Shown here: positions 23,125 to 31,918 of the stretch, piece after piece
Layout: the number at the start of each line of letters is the position of its first letter
Numbering within the stretch: position 1 is the first letter of the stretch
Origin: CAYTTR01 sp964440805
GTDB taxonomy: Bacteria > Acidobacteriota > Aminicenantia > Aminicenantales > Aminicenantaceae
Direction: 5' to 3'
Assembly: GCA_964440805.1 (NCBI GenBank)
Contig: CAYTTR010000003.1
Location: 55,485-119,484, forward strand
Length of the DNA: 64,000 nucleotides
Made by a program: the position numbers and the translations under genes
The notes under the pieces: generated by a model
Seen by the model: the letters and a program-made list of their open reading frames with translations, nothing else
Databases searched by the model: none
What the model was told of the DNA's origin: nothing

Positions 23125-24084
23125 ATGAAACCTAAGGTTCTAATCACCAGGGATATTCTTCAAGAGGCTGAAAAATATTTAAAACAACATGTTACCTGTG
23201 AGATGGCCGCTACCGGCCGCCGGCCTTCCAAAAAAGAAATTATCAGAAAAATCGGGGATAAACAGGGCTTGTATACCCTTCTTGTTGATGAAATTGACCG
23301 GGAAATAATCGATGCTGGCCGGGAACTAAAAATTATTGCCAACTGTGCCGTCGGATATGACAATATTGACGTCAACTATGCCAGGAGAAAAGGAATTATG
23401 GTGACTAATACACCAGGAGTATTAACCGAAACCACAGCCGACCTAACCTGGGCCTTAATTCTGGCCACGGCCCGGCGTCTTCCGGAGGCTGACCGGTACA
23501 TTAGAGAAGGAAAATTCAAGGGCTGGGAACTCGATCTGTTTCTGGGACAAGAAGTTACTGACAAACAACTGGGCATAATCGGAATGGGGCGGATTGGCCG
23601 GACAGTGGCCAAGAAAGCCCTGGGTTTTCAAATGAAAGTGGTCTATTGTGATCCAAATAAACTTTCTTCTTTAGAGGAAAAAGAACTGCGTGCCTCTTAC
23701 CTTTCATTTGAAGAGCTTTTATCTACTTCAGATATAGTTACCATCCATACTTCCTTGACTTCTCAAACCCATCACCTGATTTCAAAAAAAGAATTCCAGT
23801 TGATGAAAAAAGAGGCTATCCTGATCAATGCTGCCCGGGGACCGGTGATTGACGAAAAAGCCTTGGCTGAGGCTTTGGAAAAGAAAATTATTTGGGGAGC
23901 TGGCCTGGACGTTTATGAAGAAGAACCAAAGGTAGAACCACGTCTTCTCGGATTAAAAAACGTTGTCCTTTTGCCTCATATCGGCAGTGCTTCTTATGAG
24001 ACCCGGCTAAAGATGGCTTTGACCGCAACCAAGAATTTACTCAAGGGACTCAAAGGAGAAAAACCAGATAATCTTATCTGGTAA
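23125..24084 (+). CDS. D-2-hydroxyacid dehydrogenase (glyoxylate/hydroxypyruvate reductase-like)
   Basis: 319 aa. Rossmann motif GIIGMGRIGRTVAKKA (about 152-167), and the catalytic triad Arg in NAARGPVIDE (about 236), Glu in DVYEEEP (about 263) and His in LLPHIGSAS (about 284) are all present. The N-terminal NCAVGYDNIDV is typical of D-glycerate dehydrogenase/GyaR. It reduces 2-oxoacids such as glyoxylate or hydroxypyruvate with NAD(P)H. GAGGAGG precedes the ATG. It is convergent with larE. Confidence 0.9.
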   Translation: MKPKVLITRDILQEAEKYLKQHVTCEMAATGRRPSKKEIIRKIGDKQGLYTLLVDEIDREIIDAGRELKIIANCAVGYDNIDVNYARRKGIMVTNTPGVLTETTADLTWALILATARRLPEADRYIREGKFKGWELDLFLGQEVTDKQLGIIGMGRIGRTVAKKALGFQMKVVYCDPNKLSSLEEKELRASYLSFEELLSTSDIVTIHTSLTSQTHHLISKKEFQLMKKEAILINAARGPVIDEKALAEALEKKIIWGAGLDVYEEEPKVEPRLLGLKNVVLLPHIGSASYETRLKMALTATKNLLKGLKGEKPDNLIW

Positions 24085-24113
24085 AAAAGAAATCAAAGTT
24101 ATAGAAGAAATAA

Positions 24114-24953
24114 TTATTCTTTTTTGGGAGTAGGTTTTTTCAAGGCTTCATTCATGCTTCCCGAACGGTATCCCTGAAGATCAAGAGTGATATATACAAA
24201 CCCCAGGACTTTCAATTGACTGCAGACATTAATTCTTATTTCGTTGTTTAAAAACCTGTTCAGTTCCTTTTCGCCTACTTCAATCCGGGCTGTTTCTCCA
24301 TGATGACGAACCCGGACCTGCCGGAAACCTAAGGATAGAAGAAAATCTTCGGCTTTCCCTACTCTCAGCAGTCCTTCCCGGTCAATAGGATGTTCATAGG
24401 GAAACCGGGAAGCTAAACAGGCAAGTGATGGTTTATTCCAGGTAGGAAGACCAATTTTATGTGACAGTAATCTGATTTCTTCTTTGTTCAAACCCACCTC
24501 CTGGAGGGGTGAACGTACTCCCAGCTCTCTCCCGGCTTTAGCTCCGGGCCTGTAATCACTCAGATCATCAGCATTGGCGCCGTCCAGAACATAAGCGAGG
24601 CCTTTCTCCCCGGCTATATGAGTTAAATTGGAAAACAACTCTTTCTTGCAATGATAACACCTGTCAGCAGGATTCTTAATGAATTCAGAATGTTCCAGTT
24701 CGTTGGTTTCAATTAATTTAAAAGGAAGGCCCAAATCCCGGGCCAGTTGAACAGCCTGATCGATTTCTTTTTGAGGATAAGTCTCTGAAGTAGCAATAAC
24801 TGCCATAAAGCGGCTTCCTAAAACATCAAAAGCAGTTTTGGCCAGGAAGGTAGAATCTACTCCTCCAGAAAAAGCCACCAAGACACTGCTCATCTCACCA
24901 ATGATATTTTTAAGTTTCTGATATTTTTTCTCAGTTGATGAGGGAATACCCAT
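24114..24953 (-). CDS. larE: LarE-type sacrificial sulfur transferase
   Basis: 279 aa. PP-loop SGGVDST (29-35), NPADRCYHCKKELF and LACLASRFPYEHPI identify LarE, which adenylylates and then donates the sulfur of its own Cys (in the ACLASR motif) to the pincer cofactor of lactate racemase. Downstream C-terminal domain RVGKAEDFLLSLGFRQVRVR matches. No larB or larC lies in the window. It is the last gene of the uppS operon, 10 nt after ispG, an unexpected place for a cofactor gene. Confidence 0.9.
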   Translation of the reverse strand: MGIPSSTEKKYQKLKNIIGEMSSVLVAFSGGVDSTFLAKTAFDVLGSRFMAVIATSETYPQKEIDQAVQLARDLGLPFKLIETNELEHSEFIKNPADRCYHCKKELFSNLTHIAGEKGLAYVLDGANADDLSDYRPGAKAGRELGVRSPLQEVGLNKEEIRLLSHKIGLPTWNKPSLACLASRFPYEHPIDREGLLRVGKAEDFLLSLGFRQVRVRHHGETARIEVGEKELNRFLNNEIRINVCSQLKVLGFVYITLDLQGYRSGSMNEALKKPTPKKE

Positions 24954-24963
24954 GTTTTCTCCT

Positions 24964-26094
24964 TCACTCCGGATTGGTTTTATTAGCTAAAGACCTTACT
25001 TCTTCAACAAATATATCAATAATTTCATCTTCTTTCACCCGGCGATAAAGCTCTCCTTTTTTGAAAATAACTCCTGCTTCCTTACCGCAGGCAAGGCCAA
25101 TATCAGCTTCCTTGGCCTCTCCAGGACCATTGACCACACAGCCCATAACAGCTACCGTCAAAGGAGTCTTGAGACTGGAAAGTTTTTTTTCGATTTCTGA
25201 GGCAATAGAAAACAGGTTGACCTGACAACGGCCGCAAACAGGACAGGAAACAATATTAACTCCCCGTTGGCGAAGACCAAGCGAGGAAAGAATAAGATAA
25301 CCCACTCGAACTTCTTCTTCTGGCGGTGCTGTCAATGAAACTCTTAATGTATCTACCAATCCTTGTGAAAGAAGAAGAGTCAGGCCAGCAGTGGATTTTA
25401 CAGTCCCTGGAATCATTCCTCCGGCCCCGGTGATCCCTGCATGAAATGGATAGTCTACTTCCCTGGCCAGCAACTGATAGGCTTTCAGAGTTCTGAAAAC
25501 GTCTGAAGCTTTGAGAGAAACCTTAATTATGTCAAATCCAAGATCCTCTAAAATTCTAATATGACGAAGGGCACTTTCCACCATTGCCTCAGGAACAGCT
25601 CCCAGGTACTTTTCCAGAAGCTCTTTCTCCAGGGAACCTGAATTGACTCCTATCCGGATGGGAATTTTTCTTTTCAAGGCAGCCAGAACAACTTCCCTGA
25701 CCTTTTTTTTTGATCCGATATTTCCTGGATTTAACCTCAGACCATCCACCCCTGCTTCCAAGGAAGCAAGAGCCAAGCGGTGGTCGAAATGAATATCAGC
25801 CACCAGAGGAAGAGAAACCTCTTTCTTGATTTTAAAAAGAGAAGCAACAGCATCCATGTCCGGAACAGCCAACCTGATAATTTCACAACCAGCTTCTTCC
25901 AAACTCCGGATCTGGGCTAAAGTAGCCTTGACGTCACTGGTACTGGTTTTGGTCATGGATTGTACAACTACAGGAGAATCCCCTCCCACCACTACTTTCC
26001 CTAACTTTATGGGCTTGGTCTTTCTTCTCTTGAATCTCCCGGATAATAATGAAGGAAAACAAGGAGAGTCCGGTTTTCTTTGCTTTCCGCCCAT
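24964..26094 (-). CDS. ispG: 4-hydroxy-3-methylbut-2-enyl-diphosphate synthase
   Basis: 376 aa. Penultimate step of the MEP isoprenoid pathway, an iron-sulfur enzyme. Signatures: VVVQSMTKTSTSD, PLVADIHFDHRLAL, LRLNPGNIG, IRIGVNSGSLE, and cluster ligands in SCPVCGRCQVN (about 280-286) and VMGCVVNGPGEA (about 320). The first ~20 residues are not typical and the true start might be slightly downstream. It follows rseP by 7 nt. Confidence 0.97.
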   Translation of the reverse strand: MGGKQRKPDSPCFPSLLSGRFKRRKTKPIKLGKVVVGGDSPVVVQSMTKTSTSDVKATLAQIRSLEEAGCEIIRLAVPDMDAVASLFKIKKEVSLPLVADIHFDHRLALASLEAGVDGLRLNPGNIGSKKKVREVVLAALKRKIPIRIGVNSGSLEKELLEKYLGAVPEAMVESALRHIRILEDLGFDIIKVSLKASDVFRTLKAYQLLAREVDYPFHAGITGAGGMIPGTVKSTAGLTLLLSQGLVDTLRVSLTAPPEEEVRVGYLILSSLGLRQRGVNIVSCPVCGRCQVNLFSIASEIEKKLSSLKTPLTVAVMGCVVNGPGEAKEADIGLACGKEAGVIFKKGELYRRVKEDEIIDIFVEEVRSLANKTNPE

Positions 26095-26101
26095 TCAAAC
26101 C

Positions 26102-27433
26102 TCACCAGGGAATTAAACTTTCCCAGCCGTGAGGAAGTCTCTTGACAACATCATTTAAAATGGCAAATACGATTAGAAAAATGAAGATGGCGAACCCGAT
26201 TTGCATTATGACTTGTTTAACCTTAGGGGGAAAATCTTTTCTGAAAATCCCTTCAATTATCAAAACAAGAATCTGGCCGCCGTCGAGGACGGGAATGGGG
26301 AAAAGATTAATCACTCCAAGTTGAAGACTGATTAAGGCAATCCAGCTCATCAAGCTGAGCAAACCCATACGAAAAGCAGCATAAGAAAAACTGGCTATCT
26401 CAATCGGCCCTCCTAATTGACTGGGAGAAGCTTCTCCTGTGAATAGATTCTTTATGAAATCAATAACCAGAGTGACCAGCTGGGCATTCCATTTGACACT
26501 CTCTATTATGGCAGAAAAAAAGTTGTACTTTCTCGTTTCCGAGCGGGGAGCTTGCATTATTCCGATACGTCCTATATCTCCCCTTCTTTCGGGAGTTACT
26601 TGGATTGTGATTTTTTTATTATCTCTCTCAATAAGAAAACCCAGGGTTTCTCCTGGATTCTGCTGGACAATCTCCACAAATTTATAAAAATAAACAGGCT
26701 CTCCGTTTATAGCCAAAATAACGTCTCCTGGTTTAATCCCTGCCTCTTCCGCTGGAGAGTTCGGCTCGACCATTTCCACCTGAGTAAGGATTTGCCCGTA
26801 AAATCCAGCATATCCCATCTGGTAGCGAGTTTTGCTTTCAGTAGTTAGGGGAACCTCCAGCATTTCCTCATCCCTTTTAATTTCGATATTAATGGTCCGG
26901 TCAGGTTTTGTTCCCACTGCCAGGTTGACATCATTCCAGGTTCCTGTCTTCTTATCATTAATTCTGAGGATAAGATCACCTGGCTTCAAACCAGCTCTCT
27001 CTGAAGGAGAATCAGGTTCTATCCAGCCGATAACAGGAGCTTCATTCAAGTACTGGGGCACATTCACCCCAACCATATTGATCACAGTCATTAGGAATAC
27101 AGCTAAGAGAATATTCATGACTGAACCCATGACCAGCACTAAAAACCGCTCCCATCTTTTCTTGGACATGAAATCCCCGGGACTGCTGCTATCCGGTTTG
27201 GAATAGTCTTCTTCACCGCTGAACTTAACGTATCCTCCCATGGGAATAAGACTTATCCGGTAATCTGTCTCTCCCTTTTTTATACCGAAAAGGCGTTTTC
27301 CATATCCCCAGGAAAAAACCTCTATCCTCATACCTACAAGTTTTCCCATGAAAAAATGTCCAAACTCATGAACAAAAACAAGAATGCCAAAGACCAAGGC
27401 AAAGGCAAACAAGGTTCCTATTAATGATCCCAT
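26102..27433 (-). CDS. rseP: RseP-type site-2 protease with two PDZ domains
   Basis: 443 aa. Zinc motif HEFGH at 22-26 in the first membrane helix; two periplasmic PDZ domains (about 125-190 and 205-275, each with GLKPGDLILRIND / GIKPGDVILAINGEPV); C-terminal FPIPVLDGGQI with the third ligand. It cleaves anti-sigma factors and signal-peptide remnants within the membrane. The anti-sigma factor at 63 is a candidate substrate in this genome, an inference only. Located between dxr and ispG, a widespread order. Confidence 0.95.
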   Translation of the reverse strand: MGSLIGTLFAFALVFGILVFVHEFGHFFMGKLVGMRIEVFSWGYGKRLFGIKKGETDYRISLIPMGGYVKFSGEEDYSKPDSSSPGDFMSKKRWERFLVLVMGSVMNILLAVFLMTVINMVGVNVPQYLNEAPVIGWIEPDSPSERAGLKPGDLILRINDKKTGTWNDVNLAVGTKPDRTINIEIKRDEEMLEVPLTTESKTRYQMGYAGFYGQILTQVEMVEPNSPAEEAGIKPGDVILAINGEPVYFYKFVEIVQQNPGETLGFLIERDNKKITIQVTPERRGDIGRIGIMQAPRSETRKYNFFSAIIESVKWNAQLVTLVIDFIKNLFTGEASPSQLGGPIEIASFSYAAFRMGLLSLMSWIALISLQLGVINLFPIPVLDGGQILVLIIEGIFRKDFPPKVKQVIMQIGFAIFIFLIVFAILNDVVKRLPHGWESLIPW

Positions 27434-27438
27434 TTGAA

Positions 27439-28593
27439 TTACCTTCTTTCTAAAATTTTCTGTGTTTGAATTCGGGCTTCCCGATCGAGTGCCAGAATGT
27501 CTTCCAGTGTGGAAGCAGACTGATGACTATGTTTTTCTACTACTTCCATGACTATTTGATGAATCCGGGTAAAATCAATTCGTCCTTTGAGAAAAGCGGC
27601 CACTGTGACTTCATTGGCTGCATTTAAAGTCACTGACTTGCTCTGGTTTTCAGCTAATACTTTTCGGGCAAGGTTAACCAAAGGAAATTTTTCCTCATCC
27701 ACCTTAAAGAATTCAAGAGATCTGACCCGGGCCAAATCAAGGGAAGGAATGATTCCTTCTTCTCTTGATGGAGCACTTAGAGCGAATTGAATTGGAATTT
27801 TCATATCGGTGGGGCTAAGCTGGGCCAGAAAAGAACCATCCTTCATTTCAACCAGAGAATGGACTATGCTCTGGGGGTGGATTAAAATATCTAATTTTTC
27901 CGGAGGAAGACCGAAGAGCCAGCGGGCCTCAATAAGCTCCAGTCCTTTATTCATCATGGTGGCTGAATCGACTGTAACTTTGGCCCCCATTTTCCACCTG
28001 GGATGCTTAAGGGTATCTTCAATGGAGACAGCGAATAATTTCTCTTTTGGAGTCTTGAAGAAGGGTCCTCCAGAGGCAGTCAGGATAACCTTCCTTACAT
28101 GGTCAAGTTTTTCCTTGCTTAAACATTGATAGACACCGCTGTGTTCACTGTCCACAGGGATTATTTCTGCTCCTGAGCGGGAAGCCTCTTCCTGAATTAG
28201 TTTTCCTCCAGCAACCATGGATTCCTTATTGGCCAAGGCTATCCTCTTACCTGCCTTGACTGCTGCCAAGGTGGGTTCTAGACCTCTGATTCCAGTTATA
28301 GCTGAAATCACAATATCGTTTTCTTCTAATCCGGCAATTTCCCGGGCTCCCTTTTCTCCTTGAAGAACAGTGACAGAAAGATGTTCAGCTTGCTGCCGGA
28401 ACCACTCGTATTCTCTGCGTGAATCAAGAGCTACATACTGAGGTTTAAATTCTGTCGCTTGCTTTAACAGTAAATCAGTGTTTTTTCCAGCTACTAATCC
28501 AATAACCTTGAATTTCTCTTTGAAATGCCGGATGACTTCAAGAGTGTTTTTTCCTATAGAGCCGGTTGAACCCAGAATTGTTACTCTTTTCAT
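27439..28593 (-). CDS. dxr: 1-deoxy-D-xylulose 5-phosphate reductoisomerase
   Basis: 384 aa. First committed MEP step, NADPH dependent. N-terminal TILGSTGSIGKNTLEVIRHF Rossmann motif, LANKESMVAGG, metal and substrate residues in PVDSEHSGVYQCL, GGPFF, PRWKMGAKVTVDSATMMNKGLE and PQSIVHSLVEMKDGS. Full length. It lies 94 nt after cdsA and 5 nt before rseP. Confidence 0.98.
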   Translation of the reverse strand: MKRVTILGSTGSIGKNTLEVIRHFKEKFKVIGLVAGKNTDLLLKQATEFKPQYVALDSRREYEWFRQQAEHLSVTVLQGEKGAREIAGLEENDIVISAITGIRGLEPTLAAVKAGKRIALANKESMVAGGKLIQEEASRSGAEIIPVDSEHSGVYQCLSKEKLDHVRKVILTASGGPFFKTPKEKLFAVSIEDTLKHPRWKMGAKVTVDSATMMNKGLELIEARWLFGLPPEKLDILIHPQSIVHSLVEMKDGSFLAQLSPTDMKIPIQFALSAPSREEGIIPSLDLARVRSLEFFKVDEEKFPLVNLARKVLAENQSKSVTLNAANEVTVAAFLKGRIDFTRIHQIVMEVVEKHSHQSASTLEDILALDREARIQTQKILERR

Positions 28594-28687
28594 CCTTCTT
28601 CACTCATAAAGTTAGATTATACCTTATAACCAAAATCATTTCCCCCATAAGACAAATTGGAGATTCTTCTGACGAAATTCATATTGG

Positions 28688-29491
28688 CTAAAAAAAATAT
28701 CTCAAGAGATAATAATAAAAAGGGGTAGCTAAAATAAGGCTGTCTGCTCTATCTAAAATTCCCCCATGCCCGGGGAGAATATTGGATGAATCTTTTACTC
28801 CTACTGCTCTCTTAAAGAGTGATTCCAAGGGATCACTCACTTGAGCCACAGCATGAACAATAAAAGCAAACACAATTCCTCTAATCACTCCCATTTCCGG
28901 AAGAAGCACCTGTTGAGCTATCCACCCTCCCAAACAGGCTGCGACAATTCCACCAAGACCTCCTTCCCACGTCTTTTTTGGGCTGGCCAAAGGAGTCATC
29001 TTCCTTTTTCCGACGAGTTTTCCCAGCAGGTAAGCTCCGGTGTCTCCAACAAAAATAACTGCAAACAGATAATAAACATACAAAGGGCCTCTCTCTTCCC
29101 TTAATAGACTTATGTGATTAAGAGTGAAGCTCAAATAAACCACTCCGAAAAAAGCCAGCCCTATGGAGGCAGGGAAAAGGGGAAGTTTCTCTATCTTGTT
29201 AACCGAGACAACAAAATAAATTCCGGCAAGAAAAAGAACCAGAAATAAAGCTAAAGCCAGATCAATACAAGAAAAATAAAAGGGCAGGCTGACAATCATG
29301 GCCATAATCAGACCAAAGGCTTTGAGGGGAAGAATTTTTCTTTTTTCAGCCAGATTTAAGAACTCATAAAGGGCTACCAGGATTACAGCCTGAAGAAAAA
29401 GGAAAAAAACGGGACGGGGAAAATACTGAATGGAGATAAAGACAAAAGCAAGCAGGATTAGAGCTGTTATTGTTCTTTTACCAAAATCCAT
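28688..29491 (-). CDS. cdsA: phosphatidate cytidylyltransferase
   Basis: 267 aa from the ATG at 29491, which has GAGG 5 nt upstream; an upstream TTG at 29542 has none. Seven or so transmembrane segments, FVGDTGAYLLGKLVGKRKMTPLASPKKTWEGGLGG (here split; the signature SPKKTWEG is intact) and the C-terminal SDPLESLFKRAVGVKDSSNILPGHGGILDRADSL family signature. It makes CDP-diacylglycerol from phosphatidate and CTP. Second gene of the uppS operon. Confidence 0.96.
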   Translation of the reverse strand: MDFGKRTITALILLAFVFISIQYFPRPVFFLFLQAVILVALYEFLNLAEKRKILPLKAFGLIMAMIVSLPFYFSCIDLALALFLVLFLAGIYFVVSVNKIEKLPLFPASIGLAFFGVVYLSFTLNHISLLREERGPLYVYYLFAVIFVGDTGAYLLGKLVGKRKMTPLASPKKTWEGGLGGIVAACLGGWIAQQVLLPEMGVIRGIVFAFIVHAVAQVSDPLESLFKRAVGVKDSSNILPGHGGILDRADSLILATPFYYYLLRYFF

Positions 29492-29567
29492 GCTTTCCTC
29501 GCTAAAAAAAATATCTCTTTTTTTGGACAAAAACCAGTTCAAAGGCTTAATTGAAAAACTCTTCTAA

Positions 29568-30353
29568 CTATTCCCTTTCCCTTCGGGAGTTTTCAAGCCC
29601 GCCAAACCTTCTTTCTCTTTTTTGATATTCCAGGATGGCTTGAAGCATATGAATCCGCCTGAAATCAGGCCACAAGACATCAGTAATCCATATTTCAGAA
29701 TAAGCAATTTGCCAGAGGAGAAAATTGGAGATTCTCATCTCCCCGCTGGTCCTTATCAATAAATCAGGATCTGGAATCTCACCGGTGTACAGAAAGTGCG
29801 TGAACGATTTCTCATCAAGCTTTTCTGGGGAAATATTTTCACTCCTCAGAATGTTTTGGCAAGCATCCACAATTTCCGACCGGCCTCCATAATTTAGAGC
29901 AAGAATCACAGTCATTCTGTCGAAATCCCTCGTAATCTCCTCCACTCTTTCCAATTCTTTTCTAACCGAGGGAGGAATTCTTTCCTTTCTTCCAATCACT
30001 TTCAATCTCAGCCTGTTTTCCTGGAAATCTTTATCCTGTTTTTTTAAATAATCCTCCAGGAGTCTCCAGAGAGTTCTAACTTCTCTTGGCGGCCTTTTCC
30101 AGTTTTCATTGGAAAAAGCAAACAGGGTTAAATATTTAATGCCCGCCCTGGCTGCTGTCTCCACCGCTTCCTGGACTGACTTTGTCCCAGCCCGGTGGCC
30201 TTCTATCCGGGGCAGATTTCTCATTTTAGCCCATCGTCCATTGCCGTCCATGATGATGGCTATATGAAGGGGGAGCCGGTTAAAATCTATTTTTTCGACG
30301 ACCTTCTCTTCTTCACTGCCGGGGCTTATGTATCCCTTTAATGATTCCAACAT
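29568..30353 (-). CDS. uppS: undecaprenyl diphosphate synthase
   Basis: 261 aa. Start placed at the ATG at 30353: the possible earlier starts at 30377 and 30416 lie in or upstream of a perfect promoter (30363-30391). Signatures: HIAIIMDGNGRWAK with the catalytic Asp, RIEGHRAGT, TLFAFSNENWKRP, ALNYGGRSEIVDA, DLLIRTSGEMRISNFLLWQIAYSE. It makes the C55 lipid carrier for cell-wall glycans from isopentenyl diphosphate, linking it to the MEP genes downstream in the same operon. Confidence 0.97.
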   Translation of the reverse strand: MLESLKGYISPGSEEEKVVEKIDFNRLPLHIAIIMDGNGRWAKMRNLPRIEGHRAGTKSVQEAVETAARAGIKYLTLFAFSNENWKRPPREVRTLWRLLEDYLKKQDKDFQENRLRLKVIGRKERIPPSVRKELERVEEITRDFDRMTVILALNYGGRSEIVDACQNILRSENISPEKLDEKSFTHFLYTGEIPDPDLLIRTSGEMRISNFLLWQIAYSEIWITDVLWPDFRRIHMLQAILEYQKRERRFGGLENSRRERE

Positions 30354-30362
30354 AGCAGAGAA

Positions 30363-30391
30363 ATTATAGGGAGTCATCAAGAAATTGTCAA
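30363..30391 (-). promoter_or_regulatory. perfect sigma-70 promoter of the uppS operon, near-leaderless
   Basis: On the minus strand TTGACA (30386-30391), 17-nt spacer, TATAAT (30363-30368), with 9 nt to the ATG at 30353. The expected start of transcription is 2-3 nt before the ATG, leaving no room for a ribosome-binding site. Confidence 0.85.
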
Positions 30392-30460
30392 AAAGGAAAA
30401 AGGAGACATTCCTCACTGGAACTTCTTTTGCACTTCTGCTAATCTATATAGTCAAGAAGA

Positions 30461-30489
30461 TTGACCTGAGGAATGTCCCGGTTTAAATT
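30461..30489 (+). promoter_or_regulatory. candidate promoter of hypCDE
   Basis: TTGACC (30461-30466), 17-nt spacer, TAAATT (30484-30489), about 20 nt before the hypC ATG with AAAGG between. Divergent from the uppS promoter. Confidence 0.45.
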
Positions 30490-30508
30490 CAAAAGAAAGG
30501 TAGACAAA

Positions 30509-30745
30509 ATGTGCCTGGGAATACCTGCCAAAGTGGTGGAACTCAAGGATCAGACTCAAGGAAAAGTAGATTATCTGGGAACCAGAGTTCCGGTGGACTT
30601 TTCACTCCTTGATAAGGTTCAACTTAATGATTGGGTAATTGTTCATGCCGGTTTTGCTATCTCCAAGCTTAATGAGAAAGAAGCTGAAGAAACCTTTCAG
30701 CTTCTTGAGGAGTATGTCAGAGCAGTCAAAACAGAAGATGAATGA
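30509..30745 (+). CDS. hypC: hydrogenase maturation chaperone HypC
   Basis: 78 aa from the ATG at 30509, giving the invariant MCLGIPAKV start whose Cys2 binds the Fe(CN)2CO intermediate. An upstream frame start at 30473 would bury this Cys and is rejected; AAAGG lies before the chosen ATG. DWVIVHAGFAISKLNEKEAEE is also typical. HypC works with HypD in assembling the NiFe-hydrogenase cofactor. Confidence 0.95.
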   Translation: MCLGIPAKVVELKDQTQGKVDYLGTRVPVDFSLLDKVQLNDWVIVHAGFAISKLNEKEAEETFQLLEEYVRAVKTEDE

Positions 30746-30775
30746 AGAAAGACATAAATTGTAAGTAATTAAAAA

Positions 30776-31918
30776 ATGAAGACAGAAGAACTCAGGAATC
30801 CAGAAGTAATTCGCGGCCTTCTAAAGAAAATTTCTGAAAAAACTCATATTCTTCCCCGGACTCCTGTCAGAATCATGGAAGTCTGCGGAACCCATACCAT
30901 GGTTATTCATAAATTTGGTCTGCGGGAGCTGCTTCTTCAGGCAGGGATAGAAATGCTTTCAGGTCCAGGATGCCCTGTTTGCATCACTCCCAACGAGTTT
31001 CACCAGGCAGCCATCTCATTGGTTACCAATGAAGCCAACATTATTCTGAGCACTTTCGGGGATATGACCAGGGTCCCCACTCCATCGGGCTCCATTCAGA
31101 CAGCAATACCTCACAGGAATTCTAAAGTCCGGGTAGTCTATTCTCCCTTTGAATCCTTAAATTCAGCCCGTAATAAGCCGGACAAAGAGTTTGTTTTTTT
31201 CGGGGTTGGCTTTGAAACAACTATTCCTGGTATTGCCATGACCATTAAAAAGGCTGTCCAAGAAAGAATAAATAATTTTTCTGTTCTATCTGCCTTCTGG
31301 CTGATTCCACCTCCGCTTAGGACTATTGTTGAAAGTGGAGAAACAAATATCCATGGATTCCTTTATCCAGGTCATGTCTCTGCCATAATCGGTATTAAAC
31401 CGTATAAATTTATGGCCAGTGAGTTCGGTCTCCCGGGTGTGATCACCGGCTTTGAGCCAGCGGATGTCCTGCTTTCCATTCTTTCTCTCCTTGATCTTCT
31501 CAAGGAAAATAGAGCTGAAGTTGTAAACGGATACAGCCGGGTAGTTTGTCCTGAAGGAAATCCTCAGGCCCTTTCCCTTATGGAAGAAATGCTCGAAGTC
31601 AAGGATGCAGCCTGGAGAGGACTTGGTCTAATCCCAAAAAGCGGATTAAGGCTCAAAAAGAAATACCAGGATTTCGATGCTGAGAAAAAATTCCAGCTTA
31701 AACTGCAGGGGGATAAAAACGACCTTCCCGGCTGTCGATGTGGAGACGTCCTCCGGGGAGTTTTATCTCCCCCGCAATGTAGTCTTTTTGGGGAAACTTG
31801 CAAGCCCTCCTCCCCTTACGGGCCATGCATGGTTTCCTTTGAAGGAGCTTGCTTAGCCTTTTATAAGTACAGTCACAGAAACTTACTCAACCAAGAATCC
31901 CGGCAGGGAGAAGAATAA
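30776..31918 (+). CDS. hypD: hydrogenase maturation protein HypD
   Basis: 380 aa. Conserved MEVCGTHTMVIHKFGLR (Cys about 38), LSGPGCPVCITP, PFFGVGFETTIPG-like region FFGVGFETTIPG, and the C-terminal [4Fe-4S] ligands in CRCGDVLRG, CSLFGETCKP and GPCMVSFEGACLAFYKY. It carries the iron centre to which HypE/HypF deliver cyanide. It overlaps hypE by 1 nt (TAATG). Confidence 0.97.
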   Translation: MKTEELRNPEVIRGLLKKISEKTHILPRTPVRIMEVCGTHTMVIHKFGLRELLLQAGIEMLSGPGCPVCITPNEFHQAAISLVTNEANIILSTFGDMTRVPTPSGSIQTAIPHRNSKVRVVYSPFESLNSARNKPDKEFVFFGVGFETTIPGIAMTIKKAVQERINNFSVLSAFWLIPPPLRTIVESGETNIHGFLYPGHVSAIIGIKPYKFMASEFGLPGVITGFEPADVLLSILSLLDLLKENRAEVVNGYSRVVCPEGNPQALSLMEEMLEVKDAAWRGLGLIPKSGLRLKKKYQDFDAEKKFQLKLQGDKNDLPGCRCGDVLRGVLSPPQCSLFGETCKPSSPYGPCMVSFEGACLAFYKYSHRNLLNQESRQGEE

